Positions 49,773 through 61,424 of a stretch of 64,000 nucleotides of DNA are shown in pieces (within the stretch, counting starts at the first letter, position 1; every line of letters begins with the position of its first letter). This DNA is from Piper betle (taxonomy: Eukaryota > Streptophyta > Magnoliopsida > Piperales > Piperaceae), in contig JAURVB010002055.1 of assembly GCA_033002965.1 (NCBI GenBank), forward strand, positions 1 to 64,000, given 5' to 3'. The position numbers were made by a program, and so were the translations under genes. Below the pieces are notes generated by a model, which made no database searches, was not told where the DNA came from, and worked only from the letters and a program-made list of their open reading frames with translations.

Positions 49773-50931
49773 TGTTAAGTGTTTAAAATATATAATATTT
49801 ACCCATGTTTTTAATATGATTTTGTACTTCCCGGGTATAAACATTATTAATTAAGTAATATTTTACTTTATTTTTTTAGTTAATTAATATTTTATTATAT
49901 ATGCTTAACTTTGATGTTTTAATGCAGAAAAAGATGAATAAATTAAGCTTTGGATTTGATTGGTCATGACACTTGGCGCCACCCAATGGCTACAATGTAT
50001 GGTGTTCAATGGAGTCGAACAGTTGGAAATGTAAAGGGACATTATAATTAATTAGATTACGTCGATTTGTGAACACCCTCTTCGAATTCTTGTATCTCCA
50101 CTTCTATATAAAGGGGTGGTCATTTGTTGTTGATCATATCTCATCTCTTGGCTTCGGAGTGTAGTGAAAGTAGTAGTTTTAGTTTTTGTAATTTAATTTC
50201 TCTTTTATAATAAAAATTAGTTTCTTCTTTATTATGTTTTCTATTTTTATTATGGAGTAGTCTCTTATTTTCGTTCTAGAGAAGAATGGAACTTAACATG
50301 ATTTAATTGAATTTATTTTAAGCTCTTACTCTTTTATTCAATCGGATAGTTTGAATTATCATGTTCTAAATGCTAAGAATAGATTGATCACCTATTTCTT
50401 AGATCATGAGGTTTAATTAGATTTCGGGAGAAATTAATTAGATTAGTCATTGGTAGTTCATCATACGACGAGTCTTTTGACTTGTTTGTCGTTGTGGTCG
50501 GAAGATACACAACACCGTATGCGGTTGTAAGGCAATTCTTAATGCATTATTTTGTTGATTAATCAATTATCACCGGGAGGTAGAAATTGAGGCAAAATAA
50601 TAGAAGCATGAAGGAGCGGGAGCCACCATGTCATATAATTATCCTAGATCGACAATCCGAGGGAATAAAAGATAAGAGTAAGATTTGATGAAGATTAAAT
50701 TCATGTTAAGGGAAATTCGACTCTAGAACGAGTTTTATAATTTTAACTTCGCCTTTAATTTAAAGATATTACTTAGATTTAGTTAAGTTGGTTGTCTTTG
50801 TTTTGTTCTTCATTTTATTCTCTTTAATTAATTTAAGGAAATTCATCTCCCTGTGGGACGATACTCGATTTTATCATTATATTACTTGTTGCGACCATGT
50901 ATACTTGCATGTCACTAAAAATAGTCTAACA
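49773..50931 (+). repeat. 3' LTR of the Athila-like element
   Basis: 1,159 bp, TGTTAAGTG...AGTCTAACA, aligned end to end with the 5' LTR with scattered substitutions and two small changes near 50192-50240. Confidence 0.95.
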
Positions 50932-50936
50932 GCGGT

Positions 50937-52441
50937 TTTCGATCGGCGCCGGTCGTTCCCGGCCCTTACGTCGTGATCAAGTGAACATGATGGAGTGATA
51001 TAGGAACCCAAGTGGAGATCCACCGTGATTTCGTCACTGAGGTCGCCGGAAAAAATTGAGAAGTGACCGATCGGAGCAGCGTAGCAGAAAAATGCAGAAA
51101 AGTGTCTAACTTTCCGACATCCGACCGACCGACCGGAGCCGCTGCTGACTCCCGGACCACCGCCAAGACATTCACCATTCTGAGATCTACAGTTCTGGGT
51201 GAACTTCGCCACCATCCGACGCCGGAAAAGCCGCCGTCGGAGCCCCAAAATCGCCACCGCATCATGCCGTAGCCGGGTCCGTTGTGCCCATTACTTCTGC
51301 CGCATCCGCAAGGTTGGCAGATCCGGGACCAGTCATTTACCCGTAGACCCGTGACATATCTAGACCGCGGCCGTGCCGCGACCTGCCTGCAACCTGGATA
51401 AGAGTCGGTGCACCGTGCACCATCGGCAGACTGGCATACGCAGAAAAAAAGGGTTGCACACGCCATCCGGTTCAGTCCAGCATTTGTTTGATTTGAACTA
51501 ATCCAAAACGGCCCAATTCAGTCCATTAACACTCCGAAAATAATTTGAAGGTCTTCTTGACCTCGGATCGAGACGGAACTTAGTATCCCACTATTTTTGG
51601 ACGCTCTGGATACAGTGGTGGGATTATTTTAAAATTTTAAAAAGTAAAAAAAGACAAACTATGGCATTAGAGTCAAAGATCTCAGGCGAATTGATTTACT
51701 GGCGACAAAAATTCACTGTTTTGTGTAACTTGTAAAAATCAAAGGAGAAATAGTGGATTGTGAGTACTAATCTCACCGTGGACTGACTTAGGGATTCAAG
51801 TTGAACCCTAAGGAACCACGTAAAAATTTCCTGTGTCATTTTAATGTTTCTATTTCCATCGCACTATCTCTTTACGCGGCAAGGGCGCCTCGGTCCCACC
51901 GAACCTTTAAACCCGAATTACACTGAGGAACCGATTCGAGGGGCGGACGATCCCGTGCCCGAACACTGTATATGGTATATGGTAAGCTATAAGGAAGCCG
52001 AATATTAATGGGTTTATTATAAACGTCGATTGGTTGTTGGCTCAGCTTCACAATCTGTCTGGGTTGAGTTCAATTATTGATTTTTAAACTATATAAATAT
52101 ATTATGATATTTATGGCTGCAAGCTGCCAAACAAATTATCGTGAATATACATGTACCAACAGATTTTATCTACGAAAATCAGAAAGATCATATTTATATA
52201 CTATATTGATGAGTAATGCAAGCTACACAAGAGCTTTCAGAACCCGAATTATTCATCTTTTTACTGTACCAATATCGTAGGCTAAACGAGGAATAAATTT
52301 CACTTACCGGATTGCTGATAGTGATACAACGTTAAAAAGAGAAGAAGGGCTGCTCATGAATCCATGGTACAAGTAAAATCATTTTTTTGTGAATGGAGGA
52401 GAGAGCAGGAGTCCCAGTCAAATGAGTTGCACATATATACT

Positions 52442-52480
<39 letters not shown>

Positions 52481-53455
52481 AGTTGCGTGTGAAAATTATA
52501 TGGTGAAGAATATATCTGTTCCGGTGGAGCGGATGGCTTTCGACACTGCCTTTGGTGGTGGCAGTCTGAATCGTAAAGACTGAAGAGTTTTTGCCTTGTT
52601 CGTTGGATGTTCTGCCTCTCTCGGAAAGTGATGGTGGGATGGGGTGGTTATTATGGAAGGAAGGATTAGATATGATATACAGTAGAGGTTATGAAAGAGT
52701 AGTAGGTAATCGATAAGAGCGCGGCCATGGCGCACATTTGATGAGAGCTTCGAAGGGACGCTAGAGGAGGAGAAGCAAACAAATGTCTGAAAATGTGGAT
52801 GAATCTTGCTTGGGGTGGAATTTATCTCCCACTAATTTGCGACCTTAAAGGACACAATCCGGTCCAAAAGGCAAACACATACGCGTAACATGGCCTTTCC
52901 TTTTCCCTTTTCTCTTTAAACAAAACAATTTTTTTCTTTCTTGCCAGTATATCTATCTAGCCTTGCATTGCATGGTTTTATGTAAGTGATAATAATGGAT
53001 TTTTGCGTGTTTCCTCTTCAATTGCAAATGTCCATGAGAAATGTTCATAATCCGAATTATTTTAGACTTAATGAAGAATTATTTTTATTGGCGTACATAA
53101 AATAGAATATATAAGAAGTGAAAAGATGTGAGAGTAAAAGGCGTCGTGTTTGGGTGGAGGCCGAAAAAATGGAGGGAAGTGTGAGTAATAATAATAGCGG
53201 GAAAGACGTGGGCATGGTTATCCCCCTCTTCCCTTCTCTTCTCTTCTTCCCCTCCCTTCCTTCCTCCTCAATTCGTTCCGTTGATTATTAGTCTTCTTAT
53301 CCCCTCCAAGTCGATAGTCGATAGTCCATGGTCGATAGTCCACTTCATATTGCAGAGTGATAGCCAGGAATCCTCCCACTCCCCCACTGCTGGCTGTATC
53401 TCTTTGTCGTAGTAATACAACAGATCAACCAATTAGGAAGGAGGAGGAGGAGGAG
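50937..53455. other. Repeat-like flank and ARM-gene upstream region
   Basis: 50937-51500 is GC-rich and pairs loosely with 45460-45660. 51730-51920 resembles the end of a decayed LTR by texture only. 52444-52476 is an AT microsatellite. 53218-53270 is a pyrimidine-rich tract, probably the ARM-gene promoter/leader. No gene is supported. Confidence 0.4.
52444..52476. repeat. (TA)n microsatellite
   Basis: About 16 uninterrupted TA units. Confidence 0.95.
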
Positions 53456-55281
53456 ATGAAATTAGGGGCCGAAGAAGAAGAAGAAGAGGAAGAAGAGGAC
53501 GACTACTGCTACTCCGGAGGAGGTAAGGATGGGTTGGAGCGGGCCGTTCATCTCCTCGCCGCCTTGATTACCCTGTCTTACACTGTCAAGGCCTTCCCGG
53601 TTAAATGGCAGCTCATCCGGGACAAGCTCCTCCAACTCCAAGCCGGCCTCTCCCCGGCGCTCGACTTGCCCGTCGACCTGCAGACGACGTCCCAACCACT
53701 CCACCGTCTCATCTCCACCACCCATGGCCTCCTCCCCTCCCTCCTCCACTGCCGCCGCCTCGCCCGCCGCTGCTCCGACCTCTCCTACTCCGGCAAGCTG
53801 CTCATGCAGAGCGACCTCGACGTCGCCGCCTCCAAGCTCTCCCTCCACCTCGTCGCCCTCGATTCCCTCTACTCCTCCGGCGAACTATCCCACCCATCCG
53901 CCCTCGTCGTCTCCCGCCCCGGCCCTTCCCCTTCCCGCGATGACGTGCGCTTCTACCTCCGGGATCTCTTCACCCGCCTCAAGATCGGCACCGCCTCCAT
54001 GCGCATCCACGCCCTCGCGTCCCTCAACGACGTGCTCGCCGAAGACTCCTCCCAGTACGCCCGCCTCATCGCCGCCGAGATCCCCGACCTCGCCTCTCTA
54101 CTCTCCAACCTCCTCCACCGCCGCTCCGACCCCGTCGTCCAGGAGAAATCTGCCGAGGCTGTCTCGGTCCTCGCCTGCTTCGACGCCTGCCGGGCGCCAC
54201 TCCTCGGAGCCGGGGTCGTCGCGCATCTGGTCCGCGCCCTCGAAGACGCCACCGACTCGGGCAAGGAGAGCGCCGCGCGAGCTCTGCTCAAGCTCACCAA
54301 CAACTCCGACAACGCCTGGTCCCTCTCGGCGCAGGGCGGGGTGACGGTGCTGTTGAAGATTTGCCAAGCCGCCGCCGCGGACTGCGGAGAGCTGGCGAGC
54401 TCGGCCTGCGGGATACTGAGGAACCTGGTCGGGGTGGAGGAGATCAAGAAGTTCATGGTAGACGAAGGGGCGGTGTCCATATTGGTCGGCCTCTTGGTAA
54501 CACGCAGAGCAGCAGCGAAAGACGAGATTTTGCAGACGGCAGCCATGAAGGTGCTTCAATCAATGGCCGCTGGCGACGCCTCCATATCCAGGTTGGTGGT
54601 TCGGGAGGGGGCAATCGAGCCCCTGCTTCGCATCTTAGACCCCAGCTCCCATTTCACGACAAAGACGCAAGAAATCGCGTTGAGGGCCATCGACAACTTT
54701 TGCCTCTCTCCGGCGGCCCCTTGCCCCGGCGTCCTCCTCGACCTCCGATTCGTGGATAGGGTTCTCTTGCTGTTGAGGAGCGGCGAGGCCGCCTCCGCCG
54801 CCGCCGCCCCGCAGCCATCTACTTGCAGGATGGGGCCCTGAAGTCGGCGCTGGGCTTGTGCCGGGTGTCGGAGGAGGCGAAGAAGCAGATGGGGGAGGCA
54901 GGGTTCATGCCGGAGCTGGTGAGGTTGCTGGAGTCGAAGAGCTTCGAGGTGAGGGTGACGGCGGCGGAGGTGCTGTGGAGCCTGTTGTCGGTGGCGAAGA
55001 ACGCCAGGAAGTTCATACAAGACGACGAGGATAACGTGGTTCGACTGCTCCGGCTGGTGGAGCCGGATCAGGAGGAGAAGCCCGGCCACTGGAAGCTGCT
55101 GCTGTCCATGTTACTGGGCTTGGCCAACTGCAGCTCCGGCAGGAAGAGGATCGCCGCCTCCGGCTACGTCGATAACATCCGGCGGCTTGCGGATGCTCAG
55201 GTGCCGGAAGCTAAGCGAATAATGAGGAAATTGTCGGAGAACAGATTCACCAGTTTATTGAATGGGATCTGGCACAAGTAA
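53456..55281 (+). CDS. Armadillo-repeat protein, vacuolar-protein-8-like (one frameshift)
   Basis: Single-exon gene for a helical-repeat scaffold of about 608 aa; no specific partner can be inferred. The chosen start (MKLGAEEEEEEE) lies after a GGA-rich leader; an upstream in-frame open stretch starts at 53357. Residues ~20-180 form a helical N-terminal domain (KWQLIRDKLLQLQAGL). ARM repeats follow, with signatures such as EKSAEAVSVLACF, GKESAARALLKLTNNS, LASSACGILRNLVGVEEIKKFM and EVRVTAAEVLWSLLSV. The frame ends at TGA 54839-54841, but homology continues in the next frame from about 54823 (LQDGALKSALGLCRVSEEAK) to 55281. One base is gained or lost in the CCGCCCCGCAGCC stretch at ~54806-54816. 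Codons are strongly G/C-ending, unlike the introns around it. Confidence 0.88.
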
Positions 55282-58200
55282 AAAACCAATTGCTCGTCCG
55301 ACTCTACAAATTTGATTTGATTTGATTGATTCTCTCTCGTTCATAATTTGTGCTTTTTTGTAGATTTTTTTGTTTTGTTTTATTACAGATCAGTTGATGA
55401 AAGGCTTAATTATATGCATACTAGAGAAATACACCAAAACTTGTACTGAATATTATTAACATTGATGAATATCCGCGCTCTTCATGTTGTCGAGACTTAA
55501 CCGTGTGTGTCTCTCTCTATCTCTCCCGACCTAGAAGGGGTTGCTGCGTGTTTTTTTCCTCCGGCCGGTCTATGCCCATCCATCCATCCATCGGTGACTT
55601 CATTTTTCCTACACAGTATCCAAAGAAGTATAGAGTCATGAATTCGCTGCAGTGTGGTCACTCATCACGCAGCAACTTTGGGAGATAAGAACTCGGTGTT
55701 TCCCCCTCGAGTCTTGACCATGACTGCTTTAATTTTCACACGACACACTACTACTACTGCCCAGTAGCAGGCCCGACATAATGGGGAATTCTTTACCGGT
55801 ATTGCTGTTAAAAGAGAAGGAAAGGAAAAGCTCCAGGATTCCCAGCATCGATGTGCCTTTACTGTCATCACATTGCTTTGGGTCTTCACTGACCTTTCTG
55901 TCGAAACCGGCAGGATTTTGTGAATGACAGTTCTGTGGATGAAAAAAAGAAAGTTATAATAAAGGGAGGCCGAGTCTCCGACGGGGTTGAAGTTAAACCA
56001 ATAAAGTAAGTGGTATGTGGGCAATATAGGGCTACTGGCATCTTTTCAGATTGATATGATGTCGGTCACGAGAAGGAGTGGAGGGTAGGGGCCAATGGGG
56101 GGACGTGCACTAAACGAACTACCTAACAAAGGACAACCACCTTTGGATGGGGAAGCCTGGAAGGGGGTGGACGGGACAGGTGCTCATCCTCCTAATACGG
56201 ACGAGGCCCTCGATTTATGCTATCTTAACCACGGGGATTGATTCATCGTCTTTCTTTTGATGCATGTTATGCTATTTTTTACGTCCATGAAGAAGTGTGC
56301 ATTGTGAAGGAATGTGAAGTAGAGGCAAAGGTTAGGAAGGGTCCGTCCTCATATATGGTTGATATTGCTTGTGATGTAGACAAAGCCCTGCAAGCACATG
56401 GGACTCGCGTGAAACATCAGACAAAATACCTCCTACTCAAGTGGATGGATGCACTTCACATCTCCTTTTTTTGTTTCCACCTGCCTTCCCTTATTTATAC
56501 CTTCTCCTTCTTGGCACCCATTGCCTGAGTTGCCCCTTGGTTTTAACTTTTGCTGCATCCCTCCTCAGTTGAATCCCTCCTCCTCAGCTACTAATGTTTA
56601 TTAATCTGCTTTGTACCTATGCTTCCATCCAATCTTATTTTCTTCCTCCACAGCCAATCTGATTTGGCAGCTATTGTCTTTAACCGTCAGCCAGCCTTTG
56701 CTAAACATCTTTATAAATTATACATACTTTTCCTAGCCTAGACGAAAAGTACTTATTTAACTCTTGACCTCCATATACTTAACATGTGAATTCGCTTTAA
56801 CTTGAATATATGTTTGTTTATATGAAAGTTCCAAAAACGTAAATGCTTTTCATTGTTTTTTGCGGGAACATGTGAATGCACTAGTCTTTGATGTTAGTTG
56901 CCCGAACCTAACGTGAATCTTGGTGATTGATGCCAGGTCTTTTTTTCACGGATTGATAGCTGTATTTTATCGACCGTCCTCGGACAGGACACCGTCACCC
57001 TAAATGTGTTTTTTTTCCAAGCCATCAGCCTAAATACGTTGACACCCATGATTTGGATACCGGGATTGGTTTGATGTTTTTTACTTTTATTCTGATTTGT
57101 AACTATTGGGCTTGGGCTTTTATAAGCCCTAAAATATCACGATAACTTATATACAAATCACGAACACTCTTTACCCTAACAACTTCCATTTTCACATCGG
57201 GTAATTTACACATTAGGCAATCATGGGTGATTCACACATCAGCCCTTCACATAGGGCGATTCACACACCAGGCATCCCAAAAATCACTCAAAAAGAACTT
57301 GTAATAAATATTATAGATTTCTTTTAATTTAAAAATTAATTAAAAGAATAAGACTTTTTATTAACTTATATACAAATCACCAATATTTTTTACAACTGAT
57401 ATGTGATAAACTTAACAGTAACAAGCAAGTTTGATATTGATGTCGATCTCATTATATCAACTATATGTGACGGCGGCCAACATTTCTTTTCTGTGCAAGT
57501 TTGCTGTTACATAAACCCTTCCGAATACTACGTAACATCCTCCAAGTACCCCCGGTTTCATTTGATCATTTTCGTCGTAGGAATTTATCAAAAAATTTTT
57601 GGTCACGCCGAACTAACTGTGCCCCTATACACGCCCCAGATGTTTTAGGCAGGATACTTTTTTCATCTTATCAGCTGCATATCTATAACTAACTCTGGTG
57701 TATAACTAGAGTCAATAGAAGTTCGTATTTACTATTCTTTTCTTTTTGATTTTTTTGAATGATGTTCGTGAGTTCAAGTGTTTACCTCCTGCAACTTTAG
57801 AACGCCACAAGACAAAGATGTATCTTACTCATTCCAGACTGGACAATCTCCCTGAAAGATAAGCGTGTCTATCTCACTTCGTCACTTCATATTCTCTGTC
57901 CCGCGTCGTCATCTCTTCGGGAGCTTAACTTGGACGACCACCGCAACGATGACGCCAACGTCGAGCCATCGACCCGGGATGGTGGAGCCTTATCTAAAAT
58001 GATTAGTTAGTCATTAAAACAATCCTATCTATTCATTTCGACTATTCTCAACATAAGGGCCCTTAACCCTTTCCCGTGCTTCCCGTGTATGGACCGTCCG
58101 ACAAAAGGCCTACGTCCACGCCTTGGGGCCTCGATACCGTCTACAACCGTGGGTAATCCAATGCACGACTCGGCTCTTGGGCACTGATGAGGATGCACTT

Positions 58201-59810
58201 CTCCCCGCCATCCAAGCCTCCCTTCGCTTCATGCGTCTGCCTGTCAGAATTTTAACGAACCCGAAACATGAAAGTTCAGCTCGATTTTATGTTCTACTGA
58301 TCTTGGATTTGAGAGGGATCATCGTATCAAGTACACACTTAACCACCACCACCAAATGTAACAGTAAGATATTGCCTTCCTCTACAAAAAGAGAAAATAT
58401 TTATAGGAAGATTATTTATCTAGGCTGCCACATACAGGGCTATCTAAACGAACCAACAAGACTCGACCTCGCCTCGTGCTTGAACTCGACTCGAATAACT
58501 CGTAGTTTGTTTGAACTCGACTTGAGATCGAGCAAATTTTAAATATATATACTCGAAATTAACTCAAATATTTCTAATACTGTACGAACTTGACTCGAAC
58601 GTTCGAATACATTTAAACTATTAAATTTTAAAAAACTCGATTCAAGCTCGTTTGAGAGCTCGAAGTAAGCTCGTTTAGGAACTAAGAAACGAGATCGTTT
58701 TAGAGCTTAAAATTAGCTCGTTTGAAAACTTAAAACTAATTTATTTATGAGCTCAATCGTAAGTTTGAAAGTAACTCGTTTTGGATAAAACATATAGTTA
58801 TAAGGATTAAAAATTAACAGAATAATCTATCAATATATTTATATAAATTATCTCAATAATACAAGGTCTTTTCAAATTTTAACTTATGTTTCAATTTTTT
58901 TTACGAAATACGTAAAACACCATTAAATAGTATATATTTGGAAAAAAATAAAATACTTGGAATTATAAACCCAAAATGAAAGAAAACTTTCAAAAATCTA
59001 TATTTTATAATTTTTATCCCGTTTGGATCCACGGGAAAAAAATTAACCAAAATCATCCATTATGAAATATTAAATTAAAAAAACTAAATTTTGTAAAAGG
59101 AATAAATATATTTTAGTATTCTTAATAGATTCAATAAAAAAATTTTAAACTAAACATCCCAGATACAAAAGGTTAATAGGTGTATTCTAATAATCACCAA
59201 GTCCGTAAGAACTAACAAAAATAAATATTAAAACTTTAAAGATGGGAAAAAGAAACACCCTGAAAAAGAGAAAATAGAAAATCATGCGAGATTACACTTT
59301 GTCATGCACAATGCTATTTAGCTAGGACAAACATGATACCTTGAAGGCAATAATTCCATATGGACGTGGTGAAAATAGAAGGTACTGATATCTTTTATCA
59401 AATGGCTTGATCCTCGGTAAAAAAAATAGAATAAGTCATAAAAATGAAATACAGTCAAAACCTTCTCTTTTGCCCATCTTCTGCTTAAAACCAAAGGCGT
59501 TAGCATCTTTAGACAAAGTATTACAAGTACAAGTACTGAAAAATATTTAACCTGCTCAAAAGATGACATGATTCGGTGTCAAGGTCTTCAATTGTCTTTA
59601 ATTTTTGGATGTTCTATATGAAAGATATTATAAGACCAGTAAAAAATTGGAACATGTTTCACCATCCCACAATCAATTTTGTAGAAGATTCAAACACTGA
59701 TATAAGGGGGAAAAAGATTGAAACTTTCGGCTCTCATCTTTCTAAACAAACAAAAAATTATTTCTTTTTTGAAAGAAAAAATCCAAAGAAAACAGAGAGT
59801 CAAAAAGCGA
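55282..59810. other. Long intergenic region without a supported gene
   Basis: The ARM gene 3' end lies near 55282-55450. A 96-codon ORF at 56238 has no recognised motif. At 57190-57275 three imperfect copies of a ~30-bp unit with TTCACACATCAGG occur. 58450-58790 is an ACTCGA-rich repeat. The rest is AT-rich. Confidence 0.45.
58450..58790. repeat. ACTCGA/GCTCGTTT-rich interspersed repeat
   Basis: Dense recurrence of ACTCGA, GCTCGTTT and AACTCG motifs at irregular spacing. A related, more decayed stretch lies at 60835-61015 (TTCGAGTTCGAACTC). No terminal repeats or target duplication were resolved, so the class is unknown. Confidence 0.55.
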
Positions 59811-60306
59811 ACATGTTAAAGACAACGGACAGATTCTCGAAGTTCATTGGATCTTCGGGGAAGAACTTAAAAGTGGCAACCCTCTTCGCAGATCCAAACC
59901 GGACGACAGGAGCGCGGGTCGTGCCGTTGCGCAGCAGCACACTCGACGCCCAGCCAGATAAGGTGATGGTCTAGCCCCAGTTGCTCGTTGGCGACCAAGC
60001 ACCCCTCGGTGGTGGCCATCGGCACCGACAACTCCCTCCGATTAAGCACGAGCGGCCAGGCGATCCCCATTGGGATCTAGACGCACCCCACCGGCATCTC
60101 ATAGCATTGGCCTAGGATGGAGTAGTAGTCGAACTCGTCCAATGGCAGGCTGCCCAAGGACTGCTCGGCAGTGACCTCCACCGCCTAGCGGTGGATCAAC
60201 ACAGCGTGGCAGCAATCGCGCAGCCGGGCCTCCAAGGAGTAGGAGGGGACGGCTCCTAAGGTGACATCGGCAACGATGTGGGCGACCTCGCCAGTGATTT
60301 TGGGCA
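59811..60306 (-). pseudogene. HMG-CoA reductase fragment, dead
   Basis: The intact enzyme is the rate-limiting mevalonate-pathway step in the ER. On the minus strand from 60306: [68 protein letters not shown] and [11 protein letters not shown]. After a frameshift come [20 protein letters not shown] and [19 protein letters not shown]. Two in-frame TAGs (after LIHR and after VGCV) and the frameshift kill it. It covers only the start of the catalytic domain; the membrane domain and the downstream NADPH/catalytic region are missing. No intron is visible in the covered part, so a retrocopy or a plain exon fragment are both possible. Confidence 0.88.
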
Positions 60307-60371
60307 GCGCCGGCGGGAGGGGCTGCGGTGGGCAAGGCGGGGATGAAAATCATGGGGCAAGAGATGAATAT

Positions 60372-60608
60372 CGCTGAAAAAGTTGAAGAGACGTTACCAA
60401 GGTCCGATAAGCCCATTTACTGGGATATTTTTTTTAATTTTATTTTTTACTTAAATTTTTATCATTCGTAAATATTTTTCTTGACGCTGAAGAAGTTGAA
60501 GAGACGTTACCAAGGTCCAATAAGCCCATTTACTGGGATATTTTTTAAATTTTATTTTTTACTTAAACAACGAAAATAAAATTTTTATACATTTGTAAAT
60601 AATTTTTT
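60372..60608. repeat. 113-bp tandem duplication
   Basis: Two copies (from 60372 and from 60485) starting CGCTGAA(A/G)AAGTTGAAGAG and containing CCCATTTACTGGGATA. They overlap no coding sequence, next to the HMGR fragment's upstream end. Confidence 0.9.
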
Positions 60609-61424
60609 CTTAACGTTAAGATGTCATCTTTTTCAATTGCATACTTATTAAGAAATAAACAATTTTTTAATATCAAATTTCTCTAATTATCGATGGTATA
60701 ATTAAGACTATAATTTTAAATATTATATAGTGACCCAAATTTTTAAATAATATGCCTAGATGTGATTTCAAATATATTTTATATAAGTAAGTGATACCAT
60801 AGATATATATGTATACGTATATATATATATATGAGTACGAATTAAATCGAATTATTAATTTGAGTTAAATCGAATGCTCAACTCGATCGTAAGATTCGAG
60901 TTCGAACTCAAATATTTAAATATCAAATTTTAAATAAAATTGAATGTTAAATACTGACTCGCTCAATTTAAATAAAATTAAATGTTAAATACTAACTCGC
61001 TCAATTAACGGCCTTAGCTACATGGCTGTACAAATCAAAATCACCTTCTTAACAAGCAAGTACTTCTTTGAAATGTTTTTGCCTCACAAAGTTAAATCTT
61101 CATTCATTCACCATCAACTTAAAAATACCAGCCAGAACCTCACAGATCGAAACCTAATGTCATACCACACAAAGAACTTTACAGGCCAGAAGAAAATAGA
61201 TACACAAAATATAGTACCTATCGTATCTACATGAAATGCCAGGAAAACAGGGCATCAAGCACCAAATAAATATGGATGAGATGATAAAATGTCACTTCGT
61301 TCCAGACGATCCACAAGCAAAAAACCAAAGCATTTTTCCCGGTGCAGTAGGAAATGCCAACATGGCAAATCAGTAAAATGACAACCCAACACCATTAAAA
61401 GTGAAAGACAAGCTCTATTAATGT
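60609..61424. other. Intergenic, 3' of the VAP4-type gene
   Basis: AT-rich; includes the decayed TTCGAGTTCGAACTC repeat at 60835-61015 and the probable 3' UTR of the VAP4-type gene from about 61000. No gene seen. Confidence 0.5.

Larger units (their letters stand above)
45685..50931 (+). mobile_element. Non-autonomous Athila-like LTR retrotransposon, complete
   Basis: A 5,247-bp element with perfect target-site duplication GCGGT (45680-45684 and 50932-50936). LTRs of about 1.16 kb differ by roughly 15-20 bases by eye, implying a recent insertion. A tRNA-Asp primer site, a 435-codon ORF, a long non-coding 3' part and a polypurine tract complete it. Protease, most of RT, RNase H and most of integrase are absent, so it must depend on proteins made elsewhere. 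Athila affinity rests on the tRNA-Asp primer site and on the gag and RT-start protein resemblance. Confidence 0.93.

Noticed and set aside
53462..54559. Long ORFs antisense to and overlapping the ARM gene
   Set aside because: Shadow frames of a strongly G/C-ending coding sequence.
56238..56528. 96-codon ORF
   Set aside because: No motif or splice context found; could be a decayed exon but nothing supports it.
57190..57275. Three ~30-bp repeats resembling a CRISPR array
   Set aside because: Imperfect, contiguous and without unique spacers, in a plant nuclear genome; a short tandem repeat.
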